A stretch of DNA of 64,000 bases from Dokdonia sp. 4H-3-7-5 (GTDB lineage Bacteria; Bacteroidota; Bacteroidia; Flavobacteriales; Flavobacteriaceae), in assembly GCF_000212355.1 (NCBI RefSeq), contig NC_015496.1, positions 3,132,001 to 3,196,000 on the forward strand, read 5' to 3'. A program made the position numbers and the translations under genes. Shown in pieces: positions 46,442 to 55,608 of the stretch. The notes under the pieces were generated by a model. The model saw nothing but the letters and a program-made list of their open reading frames with translations. It ran no database searches and had not been told where the DNA came from. Numbering within the stretch: the stretch's first letter is position 1; the number at the start of each line of letters is the position of its first letter.

Positions 46442-46621
46442 CTATTGTTCTTTCTTAGCTCGTAATACCGCTTCATCATTAGCCTCTTTCTTAGCTAAAT
46501 CTGATTCTTCTCGATGTACACCATTTCCTATGGATATAGGATTAGGATTATCTCTAACGATGCGTGCTTCTATTTCTTTTTCTCGCTCTGACTTATTTTT
46601 GTTTTCATTTAACTTTTTCAT
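46442..46621 (-). CDS. Small highly charged protein (59 aa)
   Basis: The minus strand has an ATG at 46621 and a TAG at 46442-46444. The protein starts MKKLNENKNKSEREKEIEAR, contains the uncharged patch RDNPNPISIGNGVH, and ends LRAKKEQ. It is rich in Lys and Glu, with no membrane segment, and probably helical at both ends. It fills the gap exactly between the next gene and a perfect terminator, and its codon use looks ordinary, so it is probably real. I know no function. Confidence 0.65.
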   Translation of the reverse strand: MKKLNENKNKSEREKEIEARIVRDNPNPISIGNGVHREESDLAKKEANDEAVLRAKKEQ

Positions 46622-46683
46622 ATACTAAAGATACTGAGCTATTCTAAATGATATGGTTAACACGTCGTTAAGAATAGTTAAGC

Positions 46684-47367
46684 TTAGTTTAATTTAAAGC
46701 TCACCGCTATTTTAGTTGTGATAATAAGCTCACCAGGTGCAATAGTTTCTCCTCCTGAGTTGTCCATTTCCATAGACATCATTCTTGCTTTATACATAGG
46801 TGGCTGTGGTGAAGAAGTGCCTTGCTCACTTATTTGTACCGCCTTACCTATAGTCTGTCCGAGCGCTTCTGCATATGCTGTTGCTTTTTCTTTTGCATCC
46901 TTTATTGCTGCTATACGAGCGTCTGCCTTTAAAGCATCCATCTTAGACGATGTGAATTGTACATTGTCAATACGATTAATACCAGAATTAAGAAGTCCAG
47001 TCATTACACCTTCATACATTTTTAATTCTTTGAGCTGTATAGTGAGCGTTTGGTTTGCGTTATAATTATACATCTTGCTGTTATAATCGTAATTTTTATT
47101 AAGATTAATGTATTCTGTTTGTACATACTTATTGTCAATTCCTTGAGAACGTAAAAACTTAATCACCTTGTCTATAGACTGATCATTTTCTGCCTTTACT
47201 TGTTGCGCTTCCTTTCCTTGAGTTTCTACACGAACTTTTATCACCACGCCATCTGGAATTACTTTTACAATTCCTTCTCCTGTGACATTTACAAGTGGCT
47301 CCATAGTATTAGTTTGTGCAGTTAGACTCATTACCGTAAATAATAATATTGCTGTTAGATATTTCAT
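46684..47367 (-). CDS. SIMPL domain (DUF541) secreted protein
   Basis: The ATG at 47367 gives MKYLTAILLFTVMSLTAQ, a signal peptide; upstream extension into the rhomboid gene is open but unlikely. The roughly 227-residue protein has VNVTGEGIVKVIPDGVVIKV at the start and AIKDAKEKATAYAEALGQTIG in the second half, the standard SIMPL layout. It is probably periplasmic. E. coli YggE, a relative, affects oxidative-stress tolerance; the mechanism is unknown. It follows the rhomboid gene on the same strand. Confidence 0.9.
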   Translation of the reverse strand: MKYLTAILLFTVMSLTAQTNTMEPLVNVTGEGIVKVIPDGVVIKVRVETQGKEAQQVKAENDQSIDKVIKFLRSQGIDNKYVQTEYINLNKNYDYNSKMYNYNANQTLTIQLKELKMYEGVMTGLLNSGINRIDNVQFTSSKMDALKADARIAAIKDAKEKATAYAEALGQTIGKAVQISEQGTSSPQPPMYKARMMSMEMDNSGGETIAPGELIITTKIAVSFKLN

Positions 47368-47416
47368 ATTTGTTTGTTTTAGACAATTAAGATAACAAAG
47401 TTGATACCATAGTTTC

Positions 47417-48049
47417 TTAAATCTTTCCCATTTTAAATAAGACAAAGAAAACAAGAATGGGTGCTGCAAGCGCAAGCACAATAGGTAATCTAACTTCTAG
47501 GAGCTCTGGAACCGAAATGAGCGCGATTGCATAACCCGCAATAGCACCACCAAAATGGGCATCATGCCCTATATTGTCATTGCGCTTTACCATACCATAA
47601 ATGGAATAAATCATATATCCTACTCCGAACACCCAACCTGGTAAAAAGTAAATTTCTAGTCCTGGATTAAGTAGAATACCAGCGTACACAACACCCATTA
47701 CTGCTCCACTAGCTCCTACTGCAGAGTAATGATACTCATCTTTATGTAGAAAATAAGACAGAATATTACCTAAGAGCAAACTGGATAGATATACCAGTAA
47801 AAACTTAGGTACACCTATGGTATAGATCACAGCATTTGCAAAGAAATATAACGTGAGCATATTAAATAATAAATGTTGCGTGTTTGCATGTAAAAAGGCA
47901 GAAGATACCATACGCACCTGCTCTCCTCTTCGTATAGCACCTATATTAAATTTGTATTTTTCAAACATAGAGTAGTTATTAAAACCACTCATAGAGAATA
48001 AAACATTTGCTAAGATAATTGCAATTGTAACTGGATGTAAATCCGCCAT
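47417..48049 (-). CDS. Rhomboid family intramembrane serine protease
   Basis: This 210-residue protein has six membrane segments and the catalytic pair: Ser in VGASGAVMGVVYAG and His in HDAHFGGAIAGYA. The HANTQHLLFNMLTLYFF segment supplies the conserved His/Asn of the oxyanion site. It cleaves membrane proteins inside the bilayer; targets are unknown. It is divergent from the LpxL-like acyltransferase gene with a 64-bp gap, which holds a TATATTTG box (48079-48086) on the plus strand. Confidence 0.93.
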   Translation of the reverse strand: MADLHPVTIAIILANVLFSMSGFNNYSMFEKYKFNIGAIRRGEQVRMVSSAFLHANTQHLLFNMLTLYFFANAVIYTIGVPKFLLVYLSSLLLGNILSYFLHKDEYHYSAVGASGAVMGVVYAGILLNPGLEIYFLPGWVFGVGYMIYSIYGMVKRNDNIGHDAHFGGAIAGYAIALISVPELLEVRLPIVLALAAPILVFFVLFKMGKI

Positions 48050-48113
48050 AAATACTAAGTTTTACTTGTAAAGATAGCTATATTTGTGCTATCAATTTCT
48101 TAACAAAATCTGA

Positions 48114-49019
48114 ATGAAAGTAGTTGTTTTCTGGTTATTCTATCCCCTTTTATGGTTACTCTCTGTACTTCCTTTTAGAGCTTTATACATCGTTTCAGAT
48201 TGTTGTTACTTTCTTGTTTATCATGTCATAGGTTACCGTAAGAAAACGGTGAGATATAACTTAAGACTTACTTTCCCAAACAAGTCTAATGATGAGCTTA
48301 AGACTATTGAAAAAGAGTTTTATAGCCATTTTTGCGATATGTTTCTAGAGATGATCAAGTCTATGAATATTAAGAAAGAAGATCTCTTAGAACGTTACCA
48401 GTTTACAAACAAGGAACTCATTACTCAGTATGATAAAGATGGTTTGAGCACTTGCCTGATGATGGGACATTATGCTAGTTATGAGTGGATTTTTGCCCTA
48501 CAGCTTTCCATGGAAAATCCTGGTTATGCTGTATATAAAAAGATCAAGCATAAACAATTTGATGATCTTATAAGAAAGATACGTGGCCGCTGGAATACCT
48601 TTATGATTGACTCAAAAGAAACTGTGCGCTATATACAACGACTAGAGAGTGACAATAAAATAGGTACTTATGGCTTTGTTGCAGATCAAACACCTCGGTA
48701 TCATAAAGCACATTTCTGGACAGACTTTTTAGGTCATGAAGTACCTTTTTTTACTGGTGTTGAACGTATTGCCAAAGAATTTTCTCTACCCGTGATATAT
48801 TTTGGGACAGAAAAAATGAGCAGAGGTCATTATAGAGGAACATTTGAGTTACTAACTCCTAATGCTTCAGCAACTGGTGAAGGTGAGGTTACTAACGCTT
48901 TCGCGAAAGCGCTAGAAAAACAAATTCTTGCACGTCCAGAATACTACTTATGGACACATAAGCGTTTTAAACTTCTAGGTAAAAAGGAAGAAATACTTTC
49001 AAAAATAAAGAAGGCCTAA
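48114..49019 (+). CDS. LpxL/HtrB-like lipid A acyltransferase
   Basis: This 301-residue protein has an N-terminal membrane anchor (VVVFWLFYPLLWLLSVLPFR), the H-x4-E motif in MMGHYASYEW (near residue 120), and the later VADQTPRYHKAHFWTDFLG, where LpxL proteins have DQ motifs. It adds a secondary acyl chain to lipid A or a related lipid. It carries the exact palindrome at 48897-48910, read as NAFAKALEK near the end. Confidence 0.9.
   Translation: MKVVVFWLFYPLLWLLSVLPFRALYIVSDCCYFLVYHVIGYRKKTVRYNLRLTFPNKSNDELKTIEKEFYSHFCDMFLEMIKSMNIKKEDLLERYQFTNKELITQYDKDGLSTCLMMGHYASYEWIFALQLSMENPGYAVYKKIKHKQFDDLIRKIRGRWNTFMIDSKETVRYIQRLESDNKIGTYGFVADQTPRYHKAHFWTDFLGHEVPFFTGVERIAKEFSLPVIYFGTEKMSRGHYRGTFELLTPNASATGEGEVTNAFAKALEKQILARPEYYLWTHKRFKLLGKKEEILSKIKKA
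48897..48910. repeat. Palindrome GCTTTCGCGAAAGC, inside the LpxL-like gene
   Basis: Exact 14-bp copy in the frame that gives AFAKA. Confidence 0.95.
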
Positions 49020-49024
49020 GTCTC

Positions 49025-50530
49025 TTAAAACTCAAACCACTGGTCTATCGCTTCGCTTCTACTCTTTGACGTAGCAGCGTCATCCTTGTGTAAATACTCA
49101 TTTGAGTGCGTCTGATAACGATAATCTTCTGACCATTCTTTATGATTTAATGCAAGTTCTTTAATGGCACTACAAGCATATAAAACCTCTTCGTTAGTGA
49201 GTGTAGGATGTATAGACATTCTAATCCAACCTGGTTTGTGAATTAAATTACCAGCGTCGATCTCGCAGGTAAGTGAATTAGATGTTTTTTGATCTACGTT
49301 GAGTAAATAATGACCGTAAGTACCTGCACAACTACATCCACCGCGCGTTTGAACTCCAAAACGATCATTAAGCATTTTTACAGCAAGGTTAAAGTGTAAA
49401 TCACTTATGTAAAATGAGATTACTCCCAACCTGTCTTTGTGATTACTAGCCAAAATATTAATATCCGGTACTTCATTGAGTTCTTTCCAGATAATATCTA
49501 TAAGCTCGTGCTCACGGCTCACAATATTATCAACGCCCATCTCTTCTTTGAGCTTTATAGACAGAGCTGTACGTATGGTTTGTAAAAAACCTGGTGTACC
49601 GCCATCTTCACGTTCTTCTATGTTGTCTATATACTTGTGTTCTCCCCAAGGATTTGTCCAAGAAACAGTACCTCCGCCTGGGTTATCTGGTACGACGTTT
49701 TTATATAATCCTTTATTAAAAATCAATACACCTGAAGATCCAGGACCTCCTAAAAATTTGTGTGGCGAAAAGAAAATCGCATCTAATCGTTCTTCGGGAT
49801 TTGCAGGATGCATATCTATATTAACATAGGGCGCGCTGCAAGCAAAATCTACAAAACACAGTCCGCCATGCGCGTGCATTAATCTTGCTACATCATGATA
49901 CGGAGTTTGGATACCTGTTACATTGCTACACGCTGTTATAGAAGCAATTTTAAACGGATGATTCTCATATTTAAGAAGTTCGTTTTCAAACATTTCTATA
50001 CAAAAAAGTCCATCCTCCTTTGCAGGCACTACTACAACCTTAGCTGTAGTTTCTAACCACGTAGTTTGGTTACTATGATGCTCCATATGAGAGATAAAAA
50101 CAATAGGTTTTATCTCCTCTGGTACGGTTACAAACTTTTTTATATTCTCAGGAACTTTTAATCCTAGTATTCGTTGGAATTTATTGATCATTCCCGTCAT
50201 TCCGTTACCTCCTACAATGAGAACATCATCTTGATTTGCATGAACATGCTCTTTAATGATATCCTTGGCTTTGTGGTAACTCATGGTCATCGCAGTACCA
50301 GAGACAGTAGTCTCCGTATGTGTATTTGCCACATAGGGACCAAAATCACGTGTCATTTTATCTTCTATAGGTCCATACAGTCTCCCAGAGGCTGTCCAAT
50401 CTGTATATAGTAATCGCTGGGTGCCATAAGGTGAAGTAAAGAATTGATCTACGCCTACAATGTTTTCGCGAAAGCGTGTAAAGTAATTCTCTAGTTTACC
50501 GCTAGACTTAATAGGATTTAATGTTTTCAT
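49025..50530 (-). CDS. Class V aminotransferase (cysteine desulfurase-like)
   Basis: The ATG at 50530 (MKTLNPIKSSGKLENYF) is preferred to a TTG two codons upstream. The roughly 501-residue PLP protein has NGMTGMINKFQRILG, FVDFACSAPY, the PLP lysine in FFSPHKFLGGPGSSGVL, and a late RGGCSCAGTYGHYLL, where cysteine desulfurases place their Cys. The extra length sets it apart from SufS/IscS; the substrate is unclear. It is convergent with the LpxL-like gene. A near-copy of the palindrome (50462-50475) encodes RFREN. Confidence 0.87.
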   Translation of the reverse strand: MKTLNPIKSSGKLENYFTRFRENIVGVDQFFTSPYGTQRLLYTDWTASGRLYGPIEDKMTRDFGPYVANTHTETTVSGTAMTMSYHKAKDIIKEHVHANQDDVLIVGGNGMTGMINKFQRILGLKVPENIKKFVTVPEEIKPIVFISHMEHHSNQTTWLETTAKVVVVPAKEDGLFCIEMFENELLKYENHPFKIASITACSNVTGIQTPYHDVARLMHAHGGLCFVDFACSAPYVNIDMHPANPEERLDAIFFSPHKFLGGPGSSGVLIFNKGLYKNVVPDNPGGGTVSWTNPWGEHKYIDNIEEREDGGTPGFLQTIRTALSIKLKEEMGVDNIVSREHELIDIIWKELNEVPDINILASNHKDRLGVISFYISDLHFNLAVKMLNDRFGVQTRGGCSCAGTYGHYLLNVDQKTSNSLTCEIDAGNLIHKPGWIRMSIHPTLTNEEVLYACSAIKELALNHKEWSEDYRYQTHSNEYLHKDDAATSKSRSEAIDQWFEF

Positions 50531-50571
50531 ATTCAAAACTTTAGGATGTAAATTTATTAAAAAAGTCTACA

Positions 50572-50597
50572 AAAAAGGAGCGCCGTGGCGCTCCTTT
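50572..50597 (-). terminator. Terminator after glmM
   Basis: GGAGCGC and GCGCTCC pair around a 4-nt loop, flanked by an A run that reads as T on the minus strand. It separates glmM from the class V gene downstream. Confidence 0.88.
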
Positions 50598-50619
50598 TTA
50601 AATTTGTAAATAAGATATA

Positions 50620-52008
50620 TTACAAGCCTGCAACCTCCTTTATAATAGCAATCATATCATTTGCGATTTGATCTGCATTTTCTTGCGTGCTTGCTTCTGT
50701 ATAAATACGAATTATAGGCTCTGTATTTGATTTACGTAAATGTACCCAGTGGTTTTCAAAATCTACTTTTACACCGTCTACCGTTGATACATCTTCATTA
50801 GCATATTTAGCAGCCATTTTTTCTAGCAAAGCATCTACATCAAGCTCTGGTGTGAGTTGGATTTTTTGCTTACTCATAAAATATGGAGGATAACTAGCTT
50901 TAAGTTCGCTCACAGTTATCTTCAGTTTTGCAAGGTGCGTTAAAAATAATGCAGTTCCCACTAGGCTATCACGACCGTAATGCGAAGCTGGATAGATGAT
51001 TCCACCATTTCCTTCTCCACCTATTACAGCGTGTTGGTCTTTCATAGTTTGCACTACGTTTACCTCTCCTACAGCACTTGCAAAGTATTCTCCGCCATGC
51101 TTTCTAGTGATATCACGTAAGGCACGCGAAGAAGATAAATTTGAAACCGTATTTCCTTTAGTCTCTCCTAGTACGTAATCTGCACAAGCAACAAGCGTGT
51201 ACTCTTCTCCAAACATTTCACCCTTCTCATCTATAAAAGCAAGACGATCTACATCTGGATCTACTACGACACCAAAATCTGCACGCTCATCTACTACCAT
51301 TTTACAGATGTCACCTAAGTGTTCTTTAAGTGGCTCAGGATTGTGTGGGAATTCACCATTAGGCGTGCAATATAATTTTACTGCCTCCACTCCTAATTCT
51401 TCAAGGAGTCTTGGTATTGCGATACCTCCGGTAGAGTTTACACCATCTACTACGACTTTAAATTTGGCAGCCTTAATAGTATCTACATCTACAAGTTCTA
51501 GCGCCTTTACTTCTTCTATATGTAAATCGATGTAAGCATCATTTTTTGTGATGGCACCTAGATCATCTACTTCGGCAAAGGTGAAGTCTTCATTTTCTGC
51601 ATACTTAAGGATCTTCTCTCCCTCTACTCCGTTTAAAAATTCTCCTTTGCTATTTAATAACTTTAAAGCATTCCACTGTTTTGGATTGTGAGAAGCCGTG
51701 AGTATGATTCCACCGTCTGCATGTTCCATAGGTACCGCGATTTCTACGGTAGGCGTGGTAGAAAGTCCTAAATCTATAATATGAATCCCCATTCCTATTA
51801 AGGTATTCATCACAAGTTCTTGTATCATAGATCCAGAGATACGAGCATCACGCCCTACTACTACTCTATAGGTTTCTTTGTTACGGTCATTCTTGAGCCA
51901 GGCCCCATATGCTGCAGCAAATTTAACCGCATCTACTGGTGTTAAGTTATCTCCTGTGCGTCCTCCTATAGTTCCGCGTATTCCTGAAATGGATTTTATT
52001 AGTGTCAT
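50620..52008 (-). CDS. glmM: Phosphoglucosamine mutase
   Basis: This 462-residue alpha-D-phosphohexomutase has SGIRGTIG at the start, the phosphoserine loop TASHNPKQWNALK (S106), the metal loop DPDVDRLAF, the sugar-binding GEGNGG and the late phosphate-binding RKSNTEPIIRIYTEA. It interconverts glucosamine-6-P and glucosamine-1-P for UDP-GlcNAc, the feedstock of several enzymes in the polysaccharide locus. PMM/PGM activity cannot be excluded. A TACTTTTG box (52059-52052) may be its -7 element. Confidence 0.88.
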   Translation of the reverse strand: MTLIKSISGIRGTIGGRTGDNLTPVDAVKFAAAYGAWLKNDRNKETYRVVVGRDARISGSMIQELVMNTLIGMGIHIIDLGLSTTPTVEIAVPMEHADGGIILTASHNPKQWNALKLLNSKGEFLNGVEGEKILKYAENEDFTFAEVDDLGAITKNDAYIDLHIEEVKALELVDVDTIKAAKFKVVVDGVNSTGGIAIPRLLEELGVEAVKLYCTPNGEFPHNPEPLKEHLGDICKMVVDERADFGVVVDPDVDRLAFIDEKGEMFGEEYTLVACADYVLGETKGNTVSNLSSSRALRDITRKHGGEYFASAVGEVNVVQTMKDQHAVIGGEGNGGIIYPASHYGRDSLVGTALFLTHLAKLKITVSELKASYPPYFMSKQKIQLTPELDVDALLEKMAAKYANEDVSTVDGVKVDFENHWVHLRKSNTEPIIRIYTEASTQENADQIANDMIAIIKEVAGL

Positions 52009-52116
52009 AAATTATGATATTCTGAGATTAGGTGTTAGTTGATTGATGACGCAAAAGTAAAGAATTGAACTCGATAGCACTTATGACGCAATTCAAATTA
52101 TGTTTAAGTTTTTTTT

Positions 52117-52130
52117 GCTTTCGCGAAAGC
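52117..52130. repeat. Palindrome GCTTTCGCGAAAGC, glmM/AcpH divergent region
   Basis: Exact 14-bp copy in the 208-bp divergent intergenic region. Confidence 0.95.
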
Positions 52131-52216
52131 GTAACTATCGCAACATTGATTTTTTGAGTAATATTTGCCCCATTACCATTGATAATACAACTTGCAACGA
52201 CTATCTTGTTCTCTAT

Positions 52217-52801
52217 ATGAACTTCCTTGCACACATTTACCTTACAGACGGATTACCACAAGAGACCATAGGCAACTTTATGGCAGATGGTATAAAAGGT
52301 AAAAAGTACCTCAAATACTCATATGATATCCAGAAAGGGATTTTAATACACCGCTGGATAGATAGTTATACAGACAGTCACCCTATTGTAAAACAAAGCA
52401 CAAAGCGGCTTCACGAGAAATATGGACACTACTCTGGTGTGATAGTAGATATTCTATACGATCATTTTCTTGCCAAAAACTGGAAGAACTATCACGACAC
52501 GCCTTTAGACATATACATCGCAGATTTTTATCAATTACTTGAGGATAATCACCATCTGCTCACGAGCCGAATTCAGAAAATGATGATCCCTATGATGAAA
52601 CAAAACTGGTTACTCAGTTATGCGACTATGGAAGGAATAGGCACAGTGCTCTATAATATGAATATACGCACAAAGCGCCGCGTAGCGATGGATAAGGCTA
52701 TAGAAGACCTAGCAGAACATTATGAAGCCTTTGAAGATGAGTTTACACGGTTTTTTGAGGAGCTGCAGGCATTTGTTGCATTAAAACTTAAAGAACTATA
52801 A
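52217..52801 (+). CDS. AcpH-like acyl carrier protein phosphodiesterase
   Basis: The ATG at 52217 (MNFLAHIYLTDGLPQETIGNF) matches the family start; an open extension upstream runs through the palindrome and is rejected. The 194-residue protein has HRWIDSYTDSHPIVK near residue 50, ILYDHFLAKNW and MEGIGTVLYNM, all typical of ACP phosphodiesterase (DUF479). It would remove the 4'-phosphopantetheine arm from ACP, though the true role in this group is uncertain. Confidence 0.88.
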   Translation: MNFLAHIYLTDGLPQETIGNFMADGIKGKKYLKYSYDIQKGILIHRWIDSYTDSHPIVKQSTKRLHEKYGHYSGVIVDILYDHFLAKNWKNYHDTPLDIYIADFYQLLEDNHHLLTSRIQKMMIPMMKQNWLLSYATMEGIGTVLYNMNIRTKRRVAMDKAIEDLAEHYEAFEDEFTRFFEELQAFVALKLKEL

Positions 52802-52834
52802 GTTTGATATATTTACGTTAGAAAATTCAACTAC

Positions 52835-54526
52835 ATGAAAAAACTATTCTTACTGCTCTCCCCACTTTTATTTATCACTTGCAAAACAGAAAGACCCGCT
52901 CCTGAGCCCGTACATGGAGTAATTGCACAAAAAGCTATGGTAGTTTCTGCTCGAGAAGAAGCTTCACGCATAGGATCAGAAATTATGGAGCAAGGCGGTA
53001 ATGTTTTTGACGCCATGATTGCAACAGATATGGCGCTCAACGTGGCTTATCCTTTTGCAGGAAGTCTAGGTGGTGGTGGTTTTCTAGTATATCGTACTAA
53101 GGATGGCGAGATAGGCGCGCTGGATTATAGAGAGATGGCTCCCGCAGCCGCTACGCACGATATGTATCTTGATCAAGATGGTAATGTGATTCCTAACTTG
53201 AGCACAGAGGGAAGCCTTGCTGTGGGTGTTCCTGGAGGTCTTGCGGGTATGTTTGCCGTTTATGAGAAGTTTGGCTCTTTACCTATGTCCCAGATTTTAC
53301 AGCCAGTAATAGATCTTGCCCGCAATGGTTATGTGGTTACAGAAAATCAGGCAAAACGATTTGATGCGTTGCGCGAGAAATTTATCGAGCTTAATGGAGA
53401 TAGTATTTTATATGCAAACGCTTTCGCGAAAATGTCTACCCTCAAAAATGAAGCCCTTGCAAAAACACTAGAGCGCATTGTTGTAAACGGTAAAGATGAA
53501 TTTTACAAAGGAGAGACTGGACAGAAGTTAGTAAACTATCTACAATCAAAAGGTGGCATCATCACAATGGAAGATCTTGCTACTTACGAAGCAAAATGGC
53601 GCACTCCAGTAACTTTTGAATATGATAACCTAAAGATTATATCCATGAGCCCTCCTAGTTCTGGTGGTGTTTGCTTATCTGAAATCATGCAGATGATTGA
53701 ACCTTACGACATCTCACAATATGGACATAATACAGTAGAAAGCATCCAGCTACTTACCGAAGCCGAGCGTCGTGCCTATGCAGATCGTAGCTTTTATCTA
53801 GGTGATCCCGACTTTGTAGAAATTCCGCTAGAAACATTACTCTCTGACGAGTATGCAAAAAATAGAATGGATACTTTTTCTTGGGATACCGCAACAAAAT
53901 CAAGTGATATGAGCCACGGGAAGTTACCAGGTTATGAAAGTATGGAAACCACACACTACAGTGCGATAGATCAGTACGGTAATGCAATCGCCGTGACAAC
54001 AACGCTTAACGGTGCTTATGGATCAAAATTATATGTAGGCGAGATAGGTTTCTTTTTAAATAATGAAATGGACGATTTTTCTAGCAAACCTGGAGTGCCT
54101 AATATGTTTGGCCTCATAGGTGCCGAAGCTAATAAGATTGAACCAGGGAAGCGCATGCTATCAAGTATGACTCCTACGCTAGTAGAAAAAGATGGGGAGT
54201 TCTGGATGACCGTAGGAACTCCTGGAGGCTCTACGATTATAACGTCTGTACTGCAAACGATACTTAACGTACATGAATATGGAATGACTATGCAAGAAGC
54301 GGTTAATGCACCACGCTTCCACCACCAGTGGTTGCCAGATGTTGTATTATTTGAACCAAATAGTTTCGATGCTGAAACTATAAAAAGATTACAAGAAAAG
54401 GGATATAATACTAATGAAGAGCAATCTCCAGTTATTGGAAAAGTGGACGGTATTTTAGTGCTTCCTGAAGGCACCTTAGAAGGTGGCGCAGATAGACGTG
54501 GAGATGATACTGCGGTAGGGTTCTAA
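52835..54526 (+). CDS. ggt: Gamma-glutamyltransferase, lipoprotein
   Basis: This 563-residue Ntn hydrolase has a lipoprotein signal (LLFITC lipobox, Cys at residue 16), so it is anchored to a membrane rather than free in the periplasm. The large subunit has GGGGFLVYR and DYREMAP. The small subunit starts at the autocatalytic Thr373 in ETTHYSAIDQYGNAIAVTTT and has GKRMLSSMTPTLV and GTPGGSTI. It hydrolyses or transfers the gamma-glutamyl group of glutathione and similar peptides. A near-copy of the palindrome (53420-53432) encodes NAFAKM. Confidence 0.94.
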   Translation: MKKLFLLLSPLLFITCKTERPAPEPVHGVIAQKAMVVSAREEASRIGSEIMEQGGNVFDAMIATDMALNVAYPFAGSLGGGGFLVYRTKDGEIGALDYREMAPAAATHDMYLDQDGNVIPNLSTEGSLAVGVPGGLAGMFAVYEKFGSLPMSQILQPVIDLARNGYVVTENQAKRFDALREKFIELNGDSILYANAFAKMSTLKNEALAKTLERIVVNGKDEFYKGETGQKLVNYLQSKGGIITMEDLATYEAKWRTPVTFEYDNLKIISMSPPSSGGVCLSEIMQMIEPYDISQYGHNTVESIQLLTEAERRAYADRSFYLGDPDFVEIPLETLLSDEYAKNRMDTFSWDTATKSSDMSHGKLPGYESMETTHYSAIDQYGNAIAVTTTLNGAYGSKLYVGEIGFFLNNEMDDFSSKPGVPNMFGLIGAEANKIEPGKRMLSSMTPTLVEKDGEFWMTVGTPGGSTIITSVLQTILNVHEYGMTMQEAVNAPRFHHQWLPDVVLFEPNSFDAETIKRLQEKGYNTNEEQSPVIGKVDGILVLPEGTLEGGADRRGDDTAVGF

Positions 54527-54620
54527 ATAGCTTGCCGAGTACAACACTCAATTTTATAATAACTTTAAGAATACAGTAAATACTATAGTTGATTATAGAA
54601 CGTTTTTATCGTTTTAACAG

Positions 54621-54650
54621 TAAAGGTTGCTATCTTTGGCAGCCTTTTTG
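54621..54650 (+). terminator. Terminator after ggt
   Basis: AAGGTTGC and GCAGCCTT form an 8-bp stem with one G-T pair and a short loop, followed by a T run. The loop contains TATCTTTG, which could instead be a -7 box. Confidence 0.6.
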
Positions 54651-54685
54651 TATACTATAAGAAATCTTTAAAAAAACATATATTT

Positions 54686-55582
54686 ATGAAATACATTGCG
54701 CTATTTATGTGCTCCTTCCTTGCCTCAATGATGACGGCACAAAATCTTCCACTAGCGGTAAGTGATGTCGCTCCATTAGAGACACATTCTAGTCCTATTC
54801 TTCAAGAACTACTTTCTCAAGAAATAGCAAAGAATCCTAAATGGAAGAGCATGGTCAAAGCAAATAAAATGTCTATAGGTATTGTAGATATGAGTAATGT
54901 AGATAGAATAGAATATGCAGGATTAAACGATGAGTTTATGATGTATGCAGCGAGTCTACCCAAAATTGCAATTTTACTTGCAGCTATGGACGCTATAGAA
55001 AATGGCGAACTCAAAGATTCTAAGGAAGTACGCAAGGATATGCACCTCATGATAAGTAAATCAAATAATGCTGCATCTACACGTATGATTGACCGTGTAG
55101 GTTATGAAAAAATAGAACAAGTACTACGTAGCGATCAGCTTAAACTTTATGATGAAGAAGTAGGTGGAGGTTTATGGGTAGGTAAAAGATATGCTGCTGG
55201 CGGAAGACGCCACCCAGAACCTATGAAAGGTCTCAGCCATGCTGCTACTGCAAGACAAGTGTGTAGTTTTTATTACCAACTTGCAATGGGAAATCTTATT
55301 AACCCAGCACGATCTTTAGAAATGCTTAAAATCATGAAAGATCCTGCATTACACCACAAATTTGTAAATACCCTTGATAAAATTGCTCCAAAAGCTGATA
55401 TCTATAGAAAGTCAGGGTCATGGAAAAACTGGCACTCAGATTCTGTGTTAGTATGGGGACCTGAGCGTAAATATATTTTGGTTGCTCTTATAGATGATTC
55501 TCAAGGAGAGCAGATTGTTAGAGATTTAGTAATTCCTTTAGAAAAAGCAATGAAAAAATCACGAGCTTTAGCATTCAACTAG
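54686..55582 (+). CDS. Secreted serine hydrolase, class A beta-lactamase-like
   Basis: This 298-residue protein has a signal peptide (cut near TAQ). It carries the three active-site motifs of the class A fold: S90-L-P-K93, S126-N-N and K242-S-G. It lacks the E-x-x-x-N omega loop in an obvious form, so penicillin breakdown is doubtful; it may be an esterase or peptidoglycan-related hydrolase. The protein encoded at 58514-59761 has the same three motifs, so they may be distant paralogs. It lies 26 bp upstream of the transporter-HEAT gene, probably one transcript. Confidence 0.85.
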   Translation: MKYIALFMCSFLASMMTAQNLPLAVSDVAPLETHSSPILQELLSQEIAKNPKWKSMVKANKMSIGIVDMSNVDRIEYAGLNDEFMMYAASLPKIAILLAAMDAIENGELKDSKEVRKDMHLMISKSNNAASTRMIDRVGYEKIEQVLRSDQLKLYDEEVGGGLWVGKRYAAGGRRHPEPMKGLSHAATARQVCSFYYQLAMGNLINPARSLEMLKIMKDPALHHKFVNTLDKIAPKADIYRKSGSWKNWHSDSVLVWGPERKYILVALIDDSQGEQIVRDLVIPLEKAMKKSRALAFN

Positions 55583-55608
55583 AGCATCTCACAATCCAAA
55601 CATAATTA

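Noticed and set aside
52100-52216. N-terminal extension of the ACP phosphodiesterase-like gene by 39 codons
   Set aside because: The extension runs through the non-coding palindrome, and the family begins at MNFLAHIY, which fits the ATG at 52217.
54016-54474. 152-codon frame on the minus strand inside ggt
   Set aside because: It overlaps the conserved small subunit of gamma-glutamyltransferase completely and has no recognisable domain.
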